From contig NC_003284.9 of the NCBI RefSeq assembly GCF_000002985.6, positions 10,044,001 to 10,108,000 on the forward strand: a DNA stretch of 64,000 nucleotides, read 5' to 3'. Of the stretch, positions 63,938 to 64,000 are shown one piece after another. The position numbers and the translations under genes are program-made. The notes under the pieces were generated by a model that saw only the letters and a list, made by a program, of their open reading frames with translations, was not told the DNA's origin and did no database searches. Each line of letters begins with the position of its first letter. Positions within the stretch are counted from its first letter, which is position 1. The stretch comes from Caenorhabditis elegans. Lineage: Eukaryota; Nematoda; Chromadorea; Rhabditida; Rhabditidae.

Positions 63938-64000
63938 CAGTCATTTCATTGTACTTGAGGCAATCTATCTCCTCCTTATATGGGGTTTGATTTTTATGCG

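Overview
The window is nuclear DNA of a nematode, almost certainly Caenorhabditis elegans. It is AT-rich, introns are short (many 45-80 bp) with TTTTCAG acceptors, several start codons sit a few bases after an acceptor as expected for SL1 trans-splicing, and there is a cuticle collagen plus FMRFamide-like neuropeptide genes. From memory, the set cystathionine beta-synthase of 704 aa, flp-2, flp-3, flp-28 and a giant glutamate synthase matches the X-chromosome cosmids ZC374, ZC373 and W07E11. No database search was possible. Every gene model was built by hand from splice sites, with reading-frame phase carried through each junction.

Layout from left to right. A minus-strand secreted fibronectin-III-like protein (226-3313) and a plus-strand GnRH/AKH-receptor-like GPCR (5460-8441) come first. 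Then cbs-1 (10304-13378, plus), a cysteine-rich small secreted protein (13967-14418, minus), a decayed inverted-repeat element and a 108-bp tandem repeat (15.1-16.3 kb), and a CK1/TTBK-type kinase (16525-17681, plus). A 22-exon myosin-light-chain-kinase-like kinase with a long basic tail follows (18786-25822, minus), then methylthioribulose-1-phosphate dehydratase (28691-30274, minus), a secreted acidic protein with glycosaminoglycan-type Ser-Gly sites (31300-32206, plus) and a cuticle collagen (33627-34570, plus). About 6 kb of gene-poor DNA leads to a 20-exon glutamate synthase (40667-59894, plus). Its 8.46-kb fourth intron carries four complete genes on the opposite strand: flp-28, an unrecognised 68-aa gene, flp-3 and flp-2. 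The window ends with a minus-strand two-pore-domain potassium channel (61099-63937).

Functional themes. There are two sulfur-metabolism enzymes: CBS (homocysteine to cystathionine) and MtnB (methionine salvage). Glutamate synthase handles nitrogen assimilation. A signalling set comprises three RFamide precursors, a peptide GPCR, a K2P channel and two kinases. Three small or structural secreted products (collagen, Ser-Gly protein, cysteine-rich peptide) each or mostly have a TATA box about 35-45 bp upstream of the ATG. No operon, rRNA, tRNA, CRISPR array or intact transposon was found.

Main oddities: three RFamide genes nested in one metabolic-gene intron; a decayed copy of a glutamate-synthase exon inside that same intron; two in-frame microexons in glutamate synthase; a CBS whose first module has Glu in place of the PLP lysine; and a 39-bp cassette exon in the K2P channel that repeats the end of the preceding exon.
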